This document shows, piece by piece, positions 1 to 7,227 of a DNA stretch of 7,410 bases (positions are counted from its first letter, which is position 1; each line of letters opens with the position of its first letter). The translations under genes were made by a program, and so were the position numbers. Source of the stretch: Parachlamydiales bacterium. Lineage in GTDB: Bacteria > Chlamydiota > Chlamydiia > Chlamydiales > Rhabdochlamydiaceae. The notes beneath the pieces were generated by a model, which did no database searches, was not told where the DNA came from, and saw only the letters and a program-made list of their open reading frames with translations. The DNA is taken from NCBI GenBank assembly GCA_020050965.1, contig JAGVJV010000160.1, positions 1-7,410 on the forward strand, given 5' to 3'.

Positions 1-1
1 C

Positions 2-3000
2 GACAAATCTGAATTGTCAAATAAAGATTTCGATGTAGACCCAGCAGAAAAGCAAGAGATTTCCAGAAAACAATTCCCCAGACGGCCCCTAGGCAAAGAC
101 GAAGTATCATCTCCTGCTCGAAACGATGTCAAATTCCAGCTCTGCAGCAAACTCAAGTCGGATGTATTGGATCTTGGAAAATCGATGCTCAAAGAGTTCT
201 CACAAGCGATTTCTGTCAGTACAGTTTCTACTCAGGAAAGAAATCGGGCCCTTGAAGAACTAGAAAATCTCTTACATGTGAAGACAAACGACAAAGTCCT
301 GCGCGATGGATTTGCATCGGCCGCTGCAGAGATCGGCAAATTCCGCAGGGAACTGGAAATTGAGCAAGTCTATAGGCTTAATTCAAATGCAGAAGAAATC
401 TTAACGGAGTGGAGTCAAGAGCTCGCCGAAAAAGCAACTGTTCTTGAGCAAAATTTGAGATCTGCTCAGCAAAATGTGGTCGATCTCGCTAATAAACAGC
501 CTAAAGATCCAGCCTTGCTTGCCCTCTACAGACAAGAATTAGAAGGAAAGATCCTGGAGCCGCTCGATTTTAATACATTGACGAGCTTCCTCCCAACGCG
601 CGATCTTGAGCCTCTTCACCACAGACTCCCCTATTTGACAGCGGATGAGATTCACCGGGTCTTTGATTTAACGATAGAGGCCTTAAAAGTTGGCCGCCTC
701 CAACACTTTGTAGTTTACCAGCATCAGGTCATCAACCAATTGCTAGCTGCCATTAAGAGGCAAGAACCAGATGTTGAAATTAGCCGAATAATCAAGCTTC
801 TCGAGACAGTAAATCGGTATCACCCTGCCTACTTTTCCAATGAGCATCCCGAATATCTCGTTTACGACTATTTCATGAGCAAAAACGATCCTAGATTCCG
901 GCTGAGAGCCGATCAGGTTCAAGTGCTTGAAGTACTGCCAAAAAGAGAGTTCCATGCGCATACCGACCATTTGACCGGGGTCCTGTTGGAAGCGATCATG
1001 GGCTTTGGCAAAGGGGACGTGGTCAGCGTGCTGCAAGCTGTGCAAGAGGCTGATGGCGATAAACTGGTGGCCATCTCGATGCCCAGTGCACTCCTCCCAT
1101 CGATGTCGGCAAGACTGCAAAGACTGCTTGGAGATGGCTTCCGACGCATCGTCGAGCCGGTAAAATTTGATCGCGATAGCGATGTTAGCACACCTGCCCT
1201 GCAACATCTGCTAAGCCGTTTAAATGATATCCGAAAAGGACGGCGGGTCATGCTGATCAGCAGCAGTAGCGTTTTAAGCATCGCTTTGCGCTTTGTTGAG
1301 ATGGCCCTCCAAGGCGATCCTATCTCAAATGAACAGCTGGAGCTCATGAGCGAGATTGTGAGCACTCTCCGCCTATCTGGTTTAGCCAATCTCGACGAAG
1401 TCGATCTGCTGCTCGATATCTTACAGGCCCACCTCTTCACTCTAGGGAATCACAAACCGGTCCATCCCGATATGGAAATGGCGCAGGTTTCCCTCTTTGA
1501 AGCGATTGTGAAAAAGCCCGCTCTGCGCAATCTGATCCGCTGGCCTTTCATCAGCAGCGAAAGCAAAATCCCCTTCTCTGAGCAAAATTATCTACTCTAT
1601 GCCAAAGAGCCGCTTATTGAGGCGGTTCTAGCAGATCTTTCTGGCTTCAGCGCAAATGAGAAAAAACTCGTTGCCGATTACATAAGAGCCGAACCGCAAA
1701 AACCTGAGGAGCTGCTTGCCCTTTTCCGTCGGTTAGATTCGAAAGAGCGCAAAGCTGTCGCAACCTATATTGTCGAAGGAACAGGATACTATTCCCTTCC
1801 AAACTTATCCTATGAAGAGAAAAAAGCGGTAGAAGACTATAAAAACGGACAACACGATCCGGCCTATACCTTCGTCAAGGGCATTGCCGATCCGCGCATC
1901 CGAAACCTCCTAGCCACCTATAAAGAGCAGATCTCCAAACTCTTCTCAATTGTCATGACTAAAATCTTGGGCGAAAATTATGGGCCCCTCCCCAAAGAAT
2001 GGCGCGCCAATCAAAAAGGGATGGACTTTGTCGCAATTCCCTACCACGGCAGCGGCAAACCGGCTTGGCGCTCGCTCCATGGGACAGTTTCAGAAATCCT
2101 CGATTACACCATGATGATGCATTTGGCGCAGCCAATTAGCCCTGAAATCGTCGATCTCGAGATCACCAGGTTAAAAGTCATGCTCGACCAGGAAATAGAG
2201 AAAGGAATTTCTTCTGTAGATGACAGCGACGCCTTAACTGGCTATGCAAAAATAGGGGGACAGGGCAAATTAGGAGGTCCCATCTCCGAGGTGCAAAAAG
2301 AGAAGATTGCAGAGCACATCAATCGCCGCCCAGAGCTAAAAATCGAGCTCATTCAAAGACACGTTCTCCCCCAGGTCAAGCGCTATCCTAAACAATTGGG
2401 GCTGGCCTCGCAGATGATCGCCTACCTCTTTAACTCTGTCAAAGCTTATAGCGGTACGCTCTGGAATCTGGTCACATTCCCTCAGCTTTTCCACAAACTG
2501 ATCCCTTCCGACACACAAGCCCGAACACTCGATCTGCTCTGGAGAAAGAGTCCTCATAAAATCGAAATCCTCCCTGAAAGACTCTCTACAGCACCTCTCA
2601 ATGAGCAGGTAGCCTACCTCTATAAAGGGGAGAAGACCTCACTCCTCGACCTTCAAGGCATGTTCCGCAATAAGGCAAACATCGATGTGGCCCGCGCGAT
2701 CATCAACCTGCCTCAATTTAAAAATTCCCGCTATGAAGCAATCATGTTCCATGATGAGCGGGGCCAAGAGATGGTCCTCCGCAGAGGAGAACTCAAAGCG
2801 ACGCCCCTTGCTACAGAGTCCATTCACCGAGACAATGTCGCCGGCTATTTTGCCCAAAAGTACTGCACCGGGGTCGATTGGAAACTCCACCCCCTCGAAG
2901 AGGCCAAAGTGACCGTCGGACGGCAAACGCTGATGCGCGATGCCCTCCAAGCAGTGTGGCGCCTGCGCGAGCTTGCTGAAGGGCAAAACGTACGCTTTAT

Positions 3001-4234
3001 TGTCCCTGAAGAGGATTTCCGCATCATTGCAAGTGAACTCAAGCGAGTCTTCGATATCGATGTGGGCGCAGAACTAAACCTTGAACATTTCTTCATTTAC
3101 GCCATCTACCTCGAAAAAGAGCGGCTTCGCACCGACACCCCTAGAGCCTTAAAAGAGGCTCTGAAAGCCCATCTGATCGACAAGATCTTCGGTGCGATTA
3201 AAGGGGCTAAGGCAGCCGATCTGCGCTCCCTCTTTCAGCTCACCGTAGAGCTATTTGTCACAACAGAGCCCGATAGTCCATGGGAGCAGATGGGAGAGAA
3301 CCCCACCGAAGCGCCCAAAGAGATCTTCGTCGCAAAAAATTTGGCATATCTGTTCCAGAGCAAAGCATTTAAAGCCTTCTTCACCCATCCGCTGCTTAAA
3401 AAATATTCACCAGAGAAGATCAAACAGCAGCTTCGAGAGATTGCTGATACTTACGTAGATAAATTGTCAGACACCTTGACCCTCCCATTGAATGACAACT
3501 TGCGCAATGAAGTTGAAATCGAAATGCAGAAAGAGCTGAAGGTCGACGCCGAGACAAAAAAAGAAACGAAGAAGCAGACCCATATCGAGGTCCAGTCGCC
3601 CAAATTCACGATGCCGCGACCTGTGCTCCGCTTCTCCTACGGAACGCTTCTGGAGTCCTCAACCTGGCAGCCTGTACTGCCAAACACTACTTCAAGCTGG
3701 CGCAACCAAGTGATGCGAGTCAATGACCTGATTGGGGCCCCCATTTTCTCCGACGATCTGCTCATCGACCTCAACCTTGCCCCCACCTACAAACGAACTG
3801 ATGAAAAGCAGCCCCCTTATGAACCTTGGAATGGCTACCAAGATATTGTCACTAATGCCGTCATCATCGATGGGACCAGGCTCGCAATGGTCAGCCAAGA
3901 CACCGCTAACCAAATCCAGGATGAGCTTAAATACTCCAAACAAGGAGATGTCCGCATCGCCCTCTATAACCTCGACTCAGGCCTCGTCATCCAGGGACCA
4001 GAGCCAGTCAACATCCCTATGCATCTCATTGTCCAAGCGAAATTCTTCGATGGCAGAACGCGATATACACCTCAAGAGAAAGCAGTCTTGAGAGATTGGC
4101 TCCGCAGCACAAACCAAGTGAAAGAGATGCAAGAGCTGTTTACACAGAAAATTTTGGTAAATAGAGACGATGCAACCGAGCGCTACTCAGGCAGCACCAT
4201 CGAGAAGGTTTTCAAAGAGCTTGATCGAAGTTAA
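2..4234 (+). CDS. Giant DUF3638/DUF3645-family ATPase-like protein, 3' part (5' end outside window)
   Basis: The reading frame is open from the left edge, so the TTG at 14 is probably not the true start; 1406 residues are visible counting from it. Residues about 75-160 look like charged, coiled-coil-rich helix. Family-like blocks follow in order: a Q-motif-like RLRADQ (297-302); a P-loop-like IMGFGKGD (328-335); DEVD (461-464) as Walker B; a DUF3645-like block at 668-706 around FVAIPYHGSGKPAW; AYSGTLWN (811-818), resembling the family's FSGT block; YCTGVD (950-955) where relatives have HTRGTD; VTVG (966-969); and Q979-R983-R985-G990-Q991, matching the family's QxxxRxRxLxxGQ. These last blocks resemble SF2 helicase motifs V and VI. 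A charged Glu/Lys stretch near 1165-1195 precedes a C-terminal domain, as in relatives. The biochemical role of the family is not established. Oddly, the P-loop has Gly where Ser/Thr is expected after Lys333. The stop overlaps that of the convergent ATPase gene. Family call is from recalled motifs, not a search. Confidence 0.8.
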   Translation, partial: DKSELSNKDFDVDPAEKQEISRKQFPRRPLGKDEVSSPARNDVKFQLCSKLKSDVLDLGKSMLKEFSQAISVSTVSTQERNRALEELENLLHVKTNDKVLRDGFASAAAEIGKFRRELEIEQVYRLNSNAEEILTEWSQELAEKATVLEQNLRSAQQNVVDLANKQPKDPALLALYRQELEGKILEPLDFNTLTSFLPTRDLEPLHHRLPYLTADEIHRVFDLTIEALKVGRLQHFVVYQHQVINQLLAAIKRQEPDVEISRIIKLLETVNRYHPAYFSNEHPEYLVYDYFMSKNDPRFRLRADQVQVLEVLPKREFHAHTDHLTGVLLEAIMGFGKGDVVSVLQAVQEADGDKLVAISMPSALLPSMSARLQRLLGDGFRRIVEPVKFDRDSDVSTPALQHLLSRLNDIRKGRRVMLISSSSVLSIALRFVEMALQGDPISNEQLELMSEIVSTLRLSGLANLDEVDLLLDILQAHLFTLGNHKPVHPDMEMAQVSLFEAIVKKPALRNLIRWPFISSESKIPFSEQNYLLYAKEPLIEAVLADLSGFSANEKKLVADYIRAEPQKPEELLALFRRLDSKERKAVATYIVEGTGYYSLPNLSYEEKKAVEDYKNGQHDPAYTFVKGIADPRIRNLLATYKEQISKLFSIVMTKILGENYGPLPKEWRANQKGMDFVAIPYHGSGKPAWRSLHGTVSEILDYTMMMHLAQPISPEIVDLEITRLKVMLDQEIEKGISSVDDSDALTGYAKIGGQGKLGGPISEVQKEKIAEHINRRPELKIELIQRHVLPQVKRYPKQLGLASQMIAYLFNSVKAYSGTLWNLVTFPQLFHKLIPSDTQARTLDLLWRKSPHKIEILPERLSTAPLNEQVAYLYKGEKTSLLDLQGMFRNKANIDVARAIINLPQFKNSRYEAIMFHDERGQEMVLRRGELKATPLATESIHRDNVAGYFAQKYCTGVDWKLHPLEEAKVTVGRQTLMRDALQAVWRLRELAEGQNVRFIVPEEDFRIIASELKRVFDIDVGAELNLEHFFIYAIYLEKERLRTDTPRALKEALKAHLIDKIFGAIKGAKAADLRSLFQLTVELFVTTEPDSPWEQMGENPTEAPKEIFVAKNLAYLFQSKAFKAFFTHPLLKKYSPEKIKQQLREIADTYVDKLSDTLTLPLNDNLRNEVEIEMQKELKVDAETKKETKKQTHIEVQSPKFTMPRPVLRFSYGTLLESSTWQPVLPNTTSSWRNQVMRVNDLIGAPIFSDDLLIDLNLAPTYKRTDEKQPPYEPWNGYQDIVTNAVIIDGTRLAMVSQDTANQIQDELKYSKQGDVRIALYNLDSGLVIQGPEPVNIPMHLIVQAKFFDGRTRYTPQEKAVLRDWLRSTNQVKEMQELFTQKILVNRDDATERYSGSTIEKVFKELDRS

Positions 4235-5682
4235 AATAGTTCATCGACAATGACCTGATTGTCGACTGAGCTTGTGTAGGAGGGGTTGATGACGGCGCCG
4301 TAAGGTGTAATGAGGGTAGTGAAGAGAGCTTTGCGGGTTTTGGTTGTGGAACGGAAAGCTTCTTTTTTAGTTTGCAAGTCCTTGGCATATGATTTTGGTA
4401 TTTCGTAGGGAGCATTGCAGAATTTGATTTCGCAGAGGTTGATGCATTGATCAGCCCGGTCAATCACGAGGTCTATCTCCGACTCTTTTTTGCCCCTGGA
4501 TGAGATAGTTTTCCAGTATCCTGTTTGTGTAGAGACGCCGCCGATTTTGAGCGCATCTTTGATTTTGCGAACATGTTTTAGGCAGAGGCTTTCGAACGAA
4601 AGACCTGCCCAGCTAAGCCATGAAGGGGTGCTTGCCCGTTTAATCCAGTAATCGTATTCATCGCCGCGTAAAATGCTGCTCTTGACCGGATCAATCCAGT
4701 GCAGATAAAAACGGCAATATTCATCTGTTAATATATAGATAGCCGACCTCTCTGCCTTTCCATATTTATACATCACCGTGATAAAATCCGATTCTTCAAG
4801 CTCGCGCAGCAGTTTTGTGGCTTGGCCGCTGTTTCTGATTTTAGCCCGCTTTAAAAGTTCAAGCCTTTCAAGGCCGTGCCGATTTTCAGAGAGCACTTGA
4901 ATGATTGCAATATGCTGCTCCGGATGCCTGAAGAGGGAGTATAAGAGTTTGTGAAACTCGCCAATAAGAGGGGATTGTGGAGTAAAGCAAAGAGACTGAA
5001 TACATTGTGTAGAAGAGGTAGCGGGTTGTAAAAAAGATAGATATTTGGGCACTCCACCGGTTACCATGTAAATTTCACAAATCTGTTTTTTCGTTAAATG
5101 AATCCCTTTATACTCTAGAAATTTCTCTGTTTCAGTCAAATTAAACGGCCTCAGTCGTAGATGAGCGCTCAGTCGTCCATAAAGGCCGCCTTTATCATTT
5201 AATACCTCATTGATCATCCAGGAGGCAGAGGATCCGCTGACAATCAAAAGTACATTGGGCATTCTAGAAAAGTGCCGGTTCCAGAAATAGTCTAGGCTAG
5301 AGAGAAATTTCGATCTTGGTGATGCTAGCCACGGAAGCTCATCAAAGAACAGGATGATTTTTTGGTTGGAAGTTTTGAATTCATGCAGAGCTTCATTCAG
5401 CCTCTTAAAAGCTTCTTGCCAATTTTTCGGAGGCTTGATTTTCTGCGTGCTCTTAAAAAGTCCGCAAAACTCGTGGTGAAATCTGAGCAATTGTTCTGCT
5501 GTTGTCGCAGTTGCAGAGCCGGTCACTTCAAAGAAAATCCCTTTATCCTGGAAATACTCTGTAATCAAGTAAGTTTTTCCGACCCGTCTTCTTCCATAAA
5601 TTGCCAGAAACTCCGCTTGCTTTGACTCATAGAGCCTCAAGAGCAGCTTTATTTCCTCTTCTCTGCCAATAATTTGTTCCAT
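4231..5682 (-). CDS. Archaeal/STAND-type AAA ATPase with C-terminal DUF234-like nuclease-fold domain
   Basis: This is a complete 483-residue protein. The P-loop is GRRRVGKT (30-37). Walker B is IILFFDE (109-115) with D114/E115, and a sensor-1-like LLIVSGSSASWM lies at 145-156. GGLYGRLSAHLRLRPF (165-180) and TGGVPKYL (208-215) are typical of the archaeal ATPase family (PF01637). A winged-helix-like region spans about 256-315 and is followed by a conserved FYLHW block. The C-terminal part holds a PD-(D/E)XK-like core: EIDLVID with D404, then CEIKF with E418 and K420, as in DUF234 (PF03008). Length and domain order match the standard family; the cellular role of this family is not settled, with DNA-related or defence-like roles inferred. 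The ATG is fixed because an in-frame stop lies only four codons upstream (5692-5694). The ribosome site is poor (CTGGGGTT just before ATG). The gene is visibly AT-richer than its plus-strand neighbour, which fits an accessory, mobile gene. No membrane segment is seen. Confidence 0.87.
   Translation of the reverse strand: MEQIIGREEEIKLLLRLYESKQAEFLAIYGRRRVGKTYLITEYFQDKGIFFEVTGSATATTAEQLLRFHHEFCGLFKSTQKIKPPKNWQEAFKRLNEALHEFKTSNQKIILFFDELPWLASPRSKFLSSLDYFWNRHFSRMPNVLLIVSGSSASWMINEVLNDKGGLYGRLSAHLRLRPFNLTETEKFLEYKGIHLTKKQICEIYMVTGGVPKYLSFLQPATSSTQCIQSLCFTPQSPLIGEFHKLLYSLFRHPEQHIAIIQVLSENRHGLERLELLKRAKIRNSGQATKLLRELEESDFITVMYKYGKAERSAIYILTDEYCRFYLHWIDPVKSSILRGDEYDYWIKRASTPSWLSWAGLSFESLCLKHVRKIKDALKIGGVSTQTGYWKTISSRGKKESEIDLVIDRADQCINLCEIKFCNAPYEIPKSYAKDLQTKKEAFRSTTKTRKALFTTLITPYGAVINPSYTSSVDNQVIVDELF
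4244..4265. repeat. 8-bp perfect hairpin at the convergent gene ends
   Basis: TCGACAAT (4244-4251) and ATTGTCGA (4258-4265) are perfect inverted repeats around a 6-nt loop. The hairpin lies 10 nt past the plus-strand stop and inside the last codons of the minus-strand ATPase gene. On the minus strand it is followed 6 nt later by a short T-rich stretch (TATTTTAACTT) that contains the stop codon. It could therefore be a weak terminator for the ATPase gene, embedded in its coding end. There is no T-run on the plus strand. It could also be chance, since the sequence encodes VDNQVIVD. Confidence 0.3.
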
Positions 5683-5751
5683 AACCCCAGATTAACATCA
5701 TTCACTACATTTTTCAACGTATATTTCGCTCAAAGGTAGGATTTTATCTTT

Positions 5752-5818
5752 ACTCAAGCGGATTATAGGCTATAATCCACTCGAATGCGATATTTTTTAA
5801 CTATTCAAGTGAATTATA
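5752..5818 (-). promoter_or_regulatory. Three copies of a 16-bp operator-like motif upstream of the ATPase gene
   Basis: ACTCAAGCGGATTATA (5752-5767), ATTCGAGTGGATTATA (complement of 5771-5786) and ATTCAAGTGAATTATA (5803-5818) fit the consensus AYTCRAGYGRATTATA. Copies 1 and 2 face each other and make a perfect 8-bp palindrome, GGATTATA-GGC-TATAATCC (5760-5778). Copy 3 repeats copy 1 directly. All lie 70-136 bp before the ATPase ATG. Each copy carries TATAAT on one strand, so copies 1 and 3 give -10-like hexamers on the minus strand (5767-5762 and 5818-5813). No convincing -35 box stands at the right distance. A repressor- or self-binding operator overlapping a promoter is inferred from the arrangement. 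Confidence 0.5.
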
Positions 5819-5825
5819 TGACGAA

Positions 5826-5855
5826 AACCAGCTTAGGATTTGTAACTTGCTGGTT
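5826..5855 (-). terminator. Weak candidate terminator of the MYND-finger gene
   Basis: Read on the minus strand, 15 nt after the stop at 5871, AACCAGC and GCTGGTT form a 7-bp perfect stem with a 16-nt loop. It is followed by a short T stretch (the stem's TT plus TT, then CGTC). The long loop and short T-run make this weak. It separates the MYND gene from the motif cluster upstream of the ATPase gene. Confidence 0.35.
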
Positions 5856-5870
5856 ATTATAGTGATATCT

Positions 5871-6482
5871 TTAGAGATCTTGATCGATCTTAAGGATTTT
5901 TCCATTAGCTTCAGCGAAAACTCCAAGGACTTTACGTGTTTGTCCATCGATTGCCGCGCCATAGATCTGATTCATTGATAAACACTTAAATTTGTCGCTA
6001 TTGCCCTGTGTGATTTCAGCGGCCCAAGCTTTATACTCAAATAGCTTTTTGGATTTTAGCGGCTCAATAATGAAACGATTATTTCCCTCTGAATATTCTA
6101 CGACAACATGATATTCCCATCCAATATCCCGGGAACCTTCGTAGCTTAAAGTAGCATCATTTTCATTGGGTTTCTTAGAAATAATCAAATATTTGAGTTC
6201 GCCTGATTTTGGAATAAGCTTAAGAGCCTGTGCGATAAAGTTCTTCGCTCTACGCACACAGCCAAAACGGACATCCACAACCTTTTGATCCCAGAGCTTA
6301 GCGTTTGCATACCAAGGTGCGCTGCAAAGAGCTTTATGAGCCGTCCAGTGAGCTAATTGGCAATCACGATCACAGTAAGCGACTTGTTTGCATTTTCCGC
6401 ATAGCTTGCTAGCATTTGGTTTTTCACACGATCCGCAATATTTGATGTTTGAAGCGGGCGTAGTATGACTTATTTGTTGCAT
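5871..6482 (-). CDS. MYND zinc-finger protein with a protein-glutaminase-like C-terminal domain; candidate host-directed effector
   Basis: This is a 203-residue protein without a signal peptide or membrane segment. Residues 16-53 form a textbook MYND finger: C16-x2-C19-x8-C28-x2-C31-x5-C37-x3-C41-x7-H49-x3-C53, including YC and the CQxxHWxxH core. MYND fingers are typical eukaryotic protein-interaction modules and rare in bacteria. From about residue 70, RFGCVRRA (C75), GWEYHVVVEY (H125) and RFIIEP (E140), then W153, match the order and context of Cys-His-Asp in papain-fold protein glutaminases (Tox-PG type: GCxxRA, W-YHV, IDP), with Glu replacing the usual Asp. That would deamidate protein glutamines, but this half is inferred from motif memory only (about 0.5). 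The start is supported by GAGGA (6491-6487) 4 nt before ATG. AT-rich composition and lack of functional neighbours suggest horizontal acquisition. Delivery by type III secretion is possible but not visible. Confidence 0.82.
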   Translation of the reverse strand: MQQISHTTPASNIKYCGSCEKPNASKLCGKCKQVAYCDRDCQLAHWTAHKALCSAPWYANAKLWDQKVVDVRFGCVRRAKNFIAQALKLIPKSGELKYLIISKKPNENDATLSYEGSRDIGWEYHVVVEYSEGNNRFIIEPLKSKKLFEYKAWAAEITQGNSDKFKCLSMNQIYGAAIDGQTRKVLGVFAEANGKILKIDQDL

Positions 6483-6511
6483 AATGTCCTCAATTATTGT
6501 TTATTAAGGAT

Positions 6512-6540
6512 ATTATAACATAAAGGAAATAAATAATAAA
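6512..6540 (-). promoter_or_regulatory. Probable promoter of the MYND-finger gene
   Basis: On the minus strand a perfect TATAAT (6517-6512) sits 29 nt upstream of the ATG. A weak -35-like TTTATT (6540-6535) lies 17 bp before it (3 of 6 to TTGACA). The 5' leader would be about 22 nt and include the GAGGA ribosome site. The -35 box overlaps the T-rich tail of the clpP terminator. This arrangement suggests the MYND gene is transcribed independently of clpP. Confidence 0.45.
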
Positions 6541-6571
6541 ACAGGATCCGCTTCGCTAACAGGATCCTGTT
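6531..6571 (-). terminator. Rho-independent terminator of clpP
   Basis: Read on the minus strand, 10 nt after the clpP stop, AACAGGATCC (6571-6562) pairs perfectly with GGATCCTGTT (6549-6540). This is a 10-bp stem with a 12-nt loop, which itself has a small GC-rich fold (GCGAAGC). A T-rich tail (TTATTATTT) follows. Because the stem core GGATCC is itself palindromic, the plus strand also shows AACAGGATCC as a direct repeat (6540-6549 and 6558-6567). Confidence 0.8.
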
Positions 6572-6581
6572 AAATAAAATT

Positions 6582-7175
6582 TTACATCTCAATTTCAGAG
6601 AAGGAACTGACGACTTTGTCGAGCAGCCCATATTCGAGCGCCTCTTCGGCCGACATCCAGGTGTCTCGATCGATCGCCTTTTCAATCGTCTTCCGATCCT
6701 TGCCTGTCGCCTCAACGTAAATGTCGACGATCGCCTGACGCGTTTTCAGGATCTCCCTTGCTTGGATCTCGAGATCGGTCGCTTGGCCTTGAATAAGACC
6801 CATAACCCGCGGTTGGTGGATCATAATCCGAGCGTGCTTAGTTGCAAAACGGCGCCCTGGAGCAGCACATAAACTTAAGATAGAGCCCATCGAAGCCGCC
6901 AGACCGGTCACCAAAGTCGAAACAGGGGATTTTAGCATCTTCACCTGATCCCAAATGGCAAAGCCGCAATCGACCGCACCGCCGGGAGAATTGATCACAA
7001 ACAAAATGGGTTTACCTGGATCTAAATGCTCAAGATACCAAAGCTTTCTGATCGCGCTATTGGTAGTTTTCTCATCGACAGCATCCGAGAAGAAAATCCT
7101 TCGTGATTTCATTAGGGCTTCTTCGATTTTATCGTCCACTGAACCGGACCGGTTAGCTTGGGCATTCTCGCTCAT
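6582..7175 (-). CDS. clpP: ATP-dependent Clp protease proteolytic subunit ClpP (chlamydial ClpP1-like)
   Basis: This is a complete 197-residue serine peptidase (S14 family), which forms heptameric rings in the cytoplasm and degrades proteins fed by Clp ATPases. The catalytic triad is intact: S95 in GLAASMGS (91-98), H120 in MIHQPR (118-123) and D171 in DRDTWMSA (169-176). The oxyanion-loop sequence INSPGG (61-66) and the closing EALEYGLLDKV (178-188) are typical. Full length matches the family, with no long propeptide. The stretches SRRIFF, KLWYLEHLDPGKP and LCAAPGRRFATKH resemble chlamydial ClpP1, which is encoded apart from clpX; a second clpP next to clpX would be expected elsewhere. No clpX or other Clp partner lies nearby. 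AGGAGA (7186-7181) stands 5 nt before the ATG and fixes the start. Its own promoter and terminator indicate a monocistronic unit. Confidence 0.96.
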   Translation of the reverse strand: MSENAQANRSGSVDDKIEEALMKSRRIFFSDAVDEKTTNSAIRKLWYLEHLDPGKPILFVINSPGGAVDCGFAIWDQVKMLKSPVSTLVTGLAASMGSILSLCAAPGRRFATKHARIMIHQPRVMGLIQGQATDLEIQAREILKTRQAIVDIYVEATGKDRKTIEKAIDRDTWMSAEEALEYGLLDKVVSSFSEIEM

Positions 7176-7196
7176 GGGTATCTCCTATTTTTCCTT

Positions 7197-7225
7197 ATTA
7201 TTCTTACCTACTTATATTTATTCAA
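7197..7225 (-). promoter_or_regulatory. Sigma70-type (chlamydial sigma66) promoter of clpP
   Basis: On the minus strand TTGAAT (7225-7220; 4 of 6 to TTGACA) and AATAAT (7202-7197; 5 of 6 to TATAAT) are separated by exactly 17 bp. The predicted transcript start near 7190 leaves a leader of about 15 nt that holds the AGGAGA ribosome site. The -35 box lies 2 bp from the edge of the large inverted repeat. Confidence 0.65.
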
Positions 7226-7227
7226 CA

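Noticed and set aside
743..1440. Antisense ORFs of 154 and 173 codons opposite the giant gene.
   Set aside because: They overlap each other and a gene with strong family motifs. Composition is Ser/Arg-rich nonsense and neither has a supporting start signal.
3692..4091. Overlapping alternative-frame ORFs on both strands near the end of the giant gene.
   Set aside because: They are low-complexity Ser/Pro-rich translations with no motif; they are shadows of the real frame.
5785..5862. A 25-codon plus-strand ORF (ATG to TAG) in the intergenic region, with a TATAAT 9 nt upstream of its ATG.
   Set aside because: There is no ribosome binding site, it overlaps motif copies 2 and 3, and the product is unremarkable. 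The TATAAT is explained by the palindrome.
6540..6571. Direct repeats of AACAGGATCC as a possible repeat-array or att-like site.
   Set aside because: The direct repeat is a by-product of the palindromic GGATCC in the stem of a normal intrinsic terminator.
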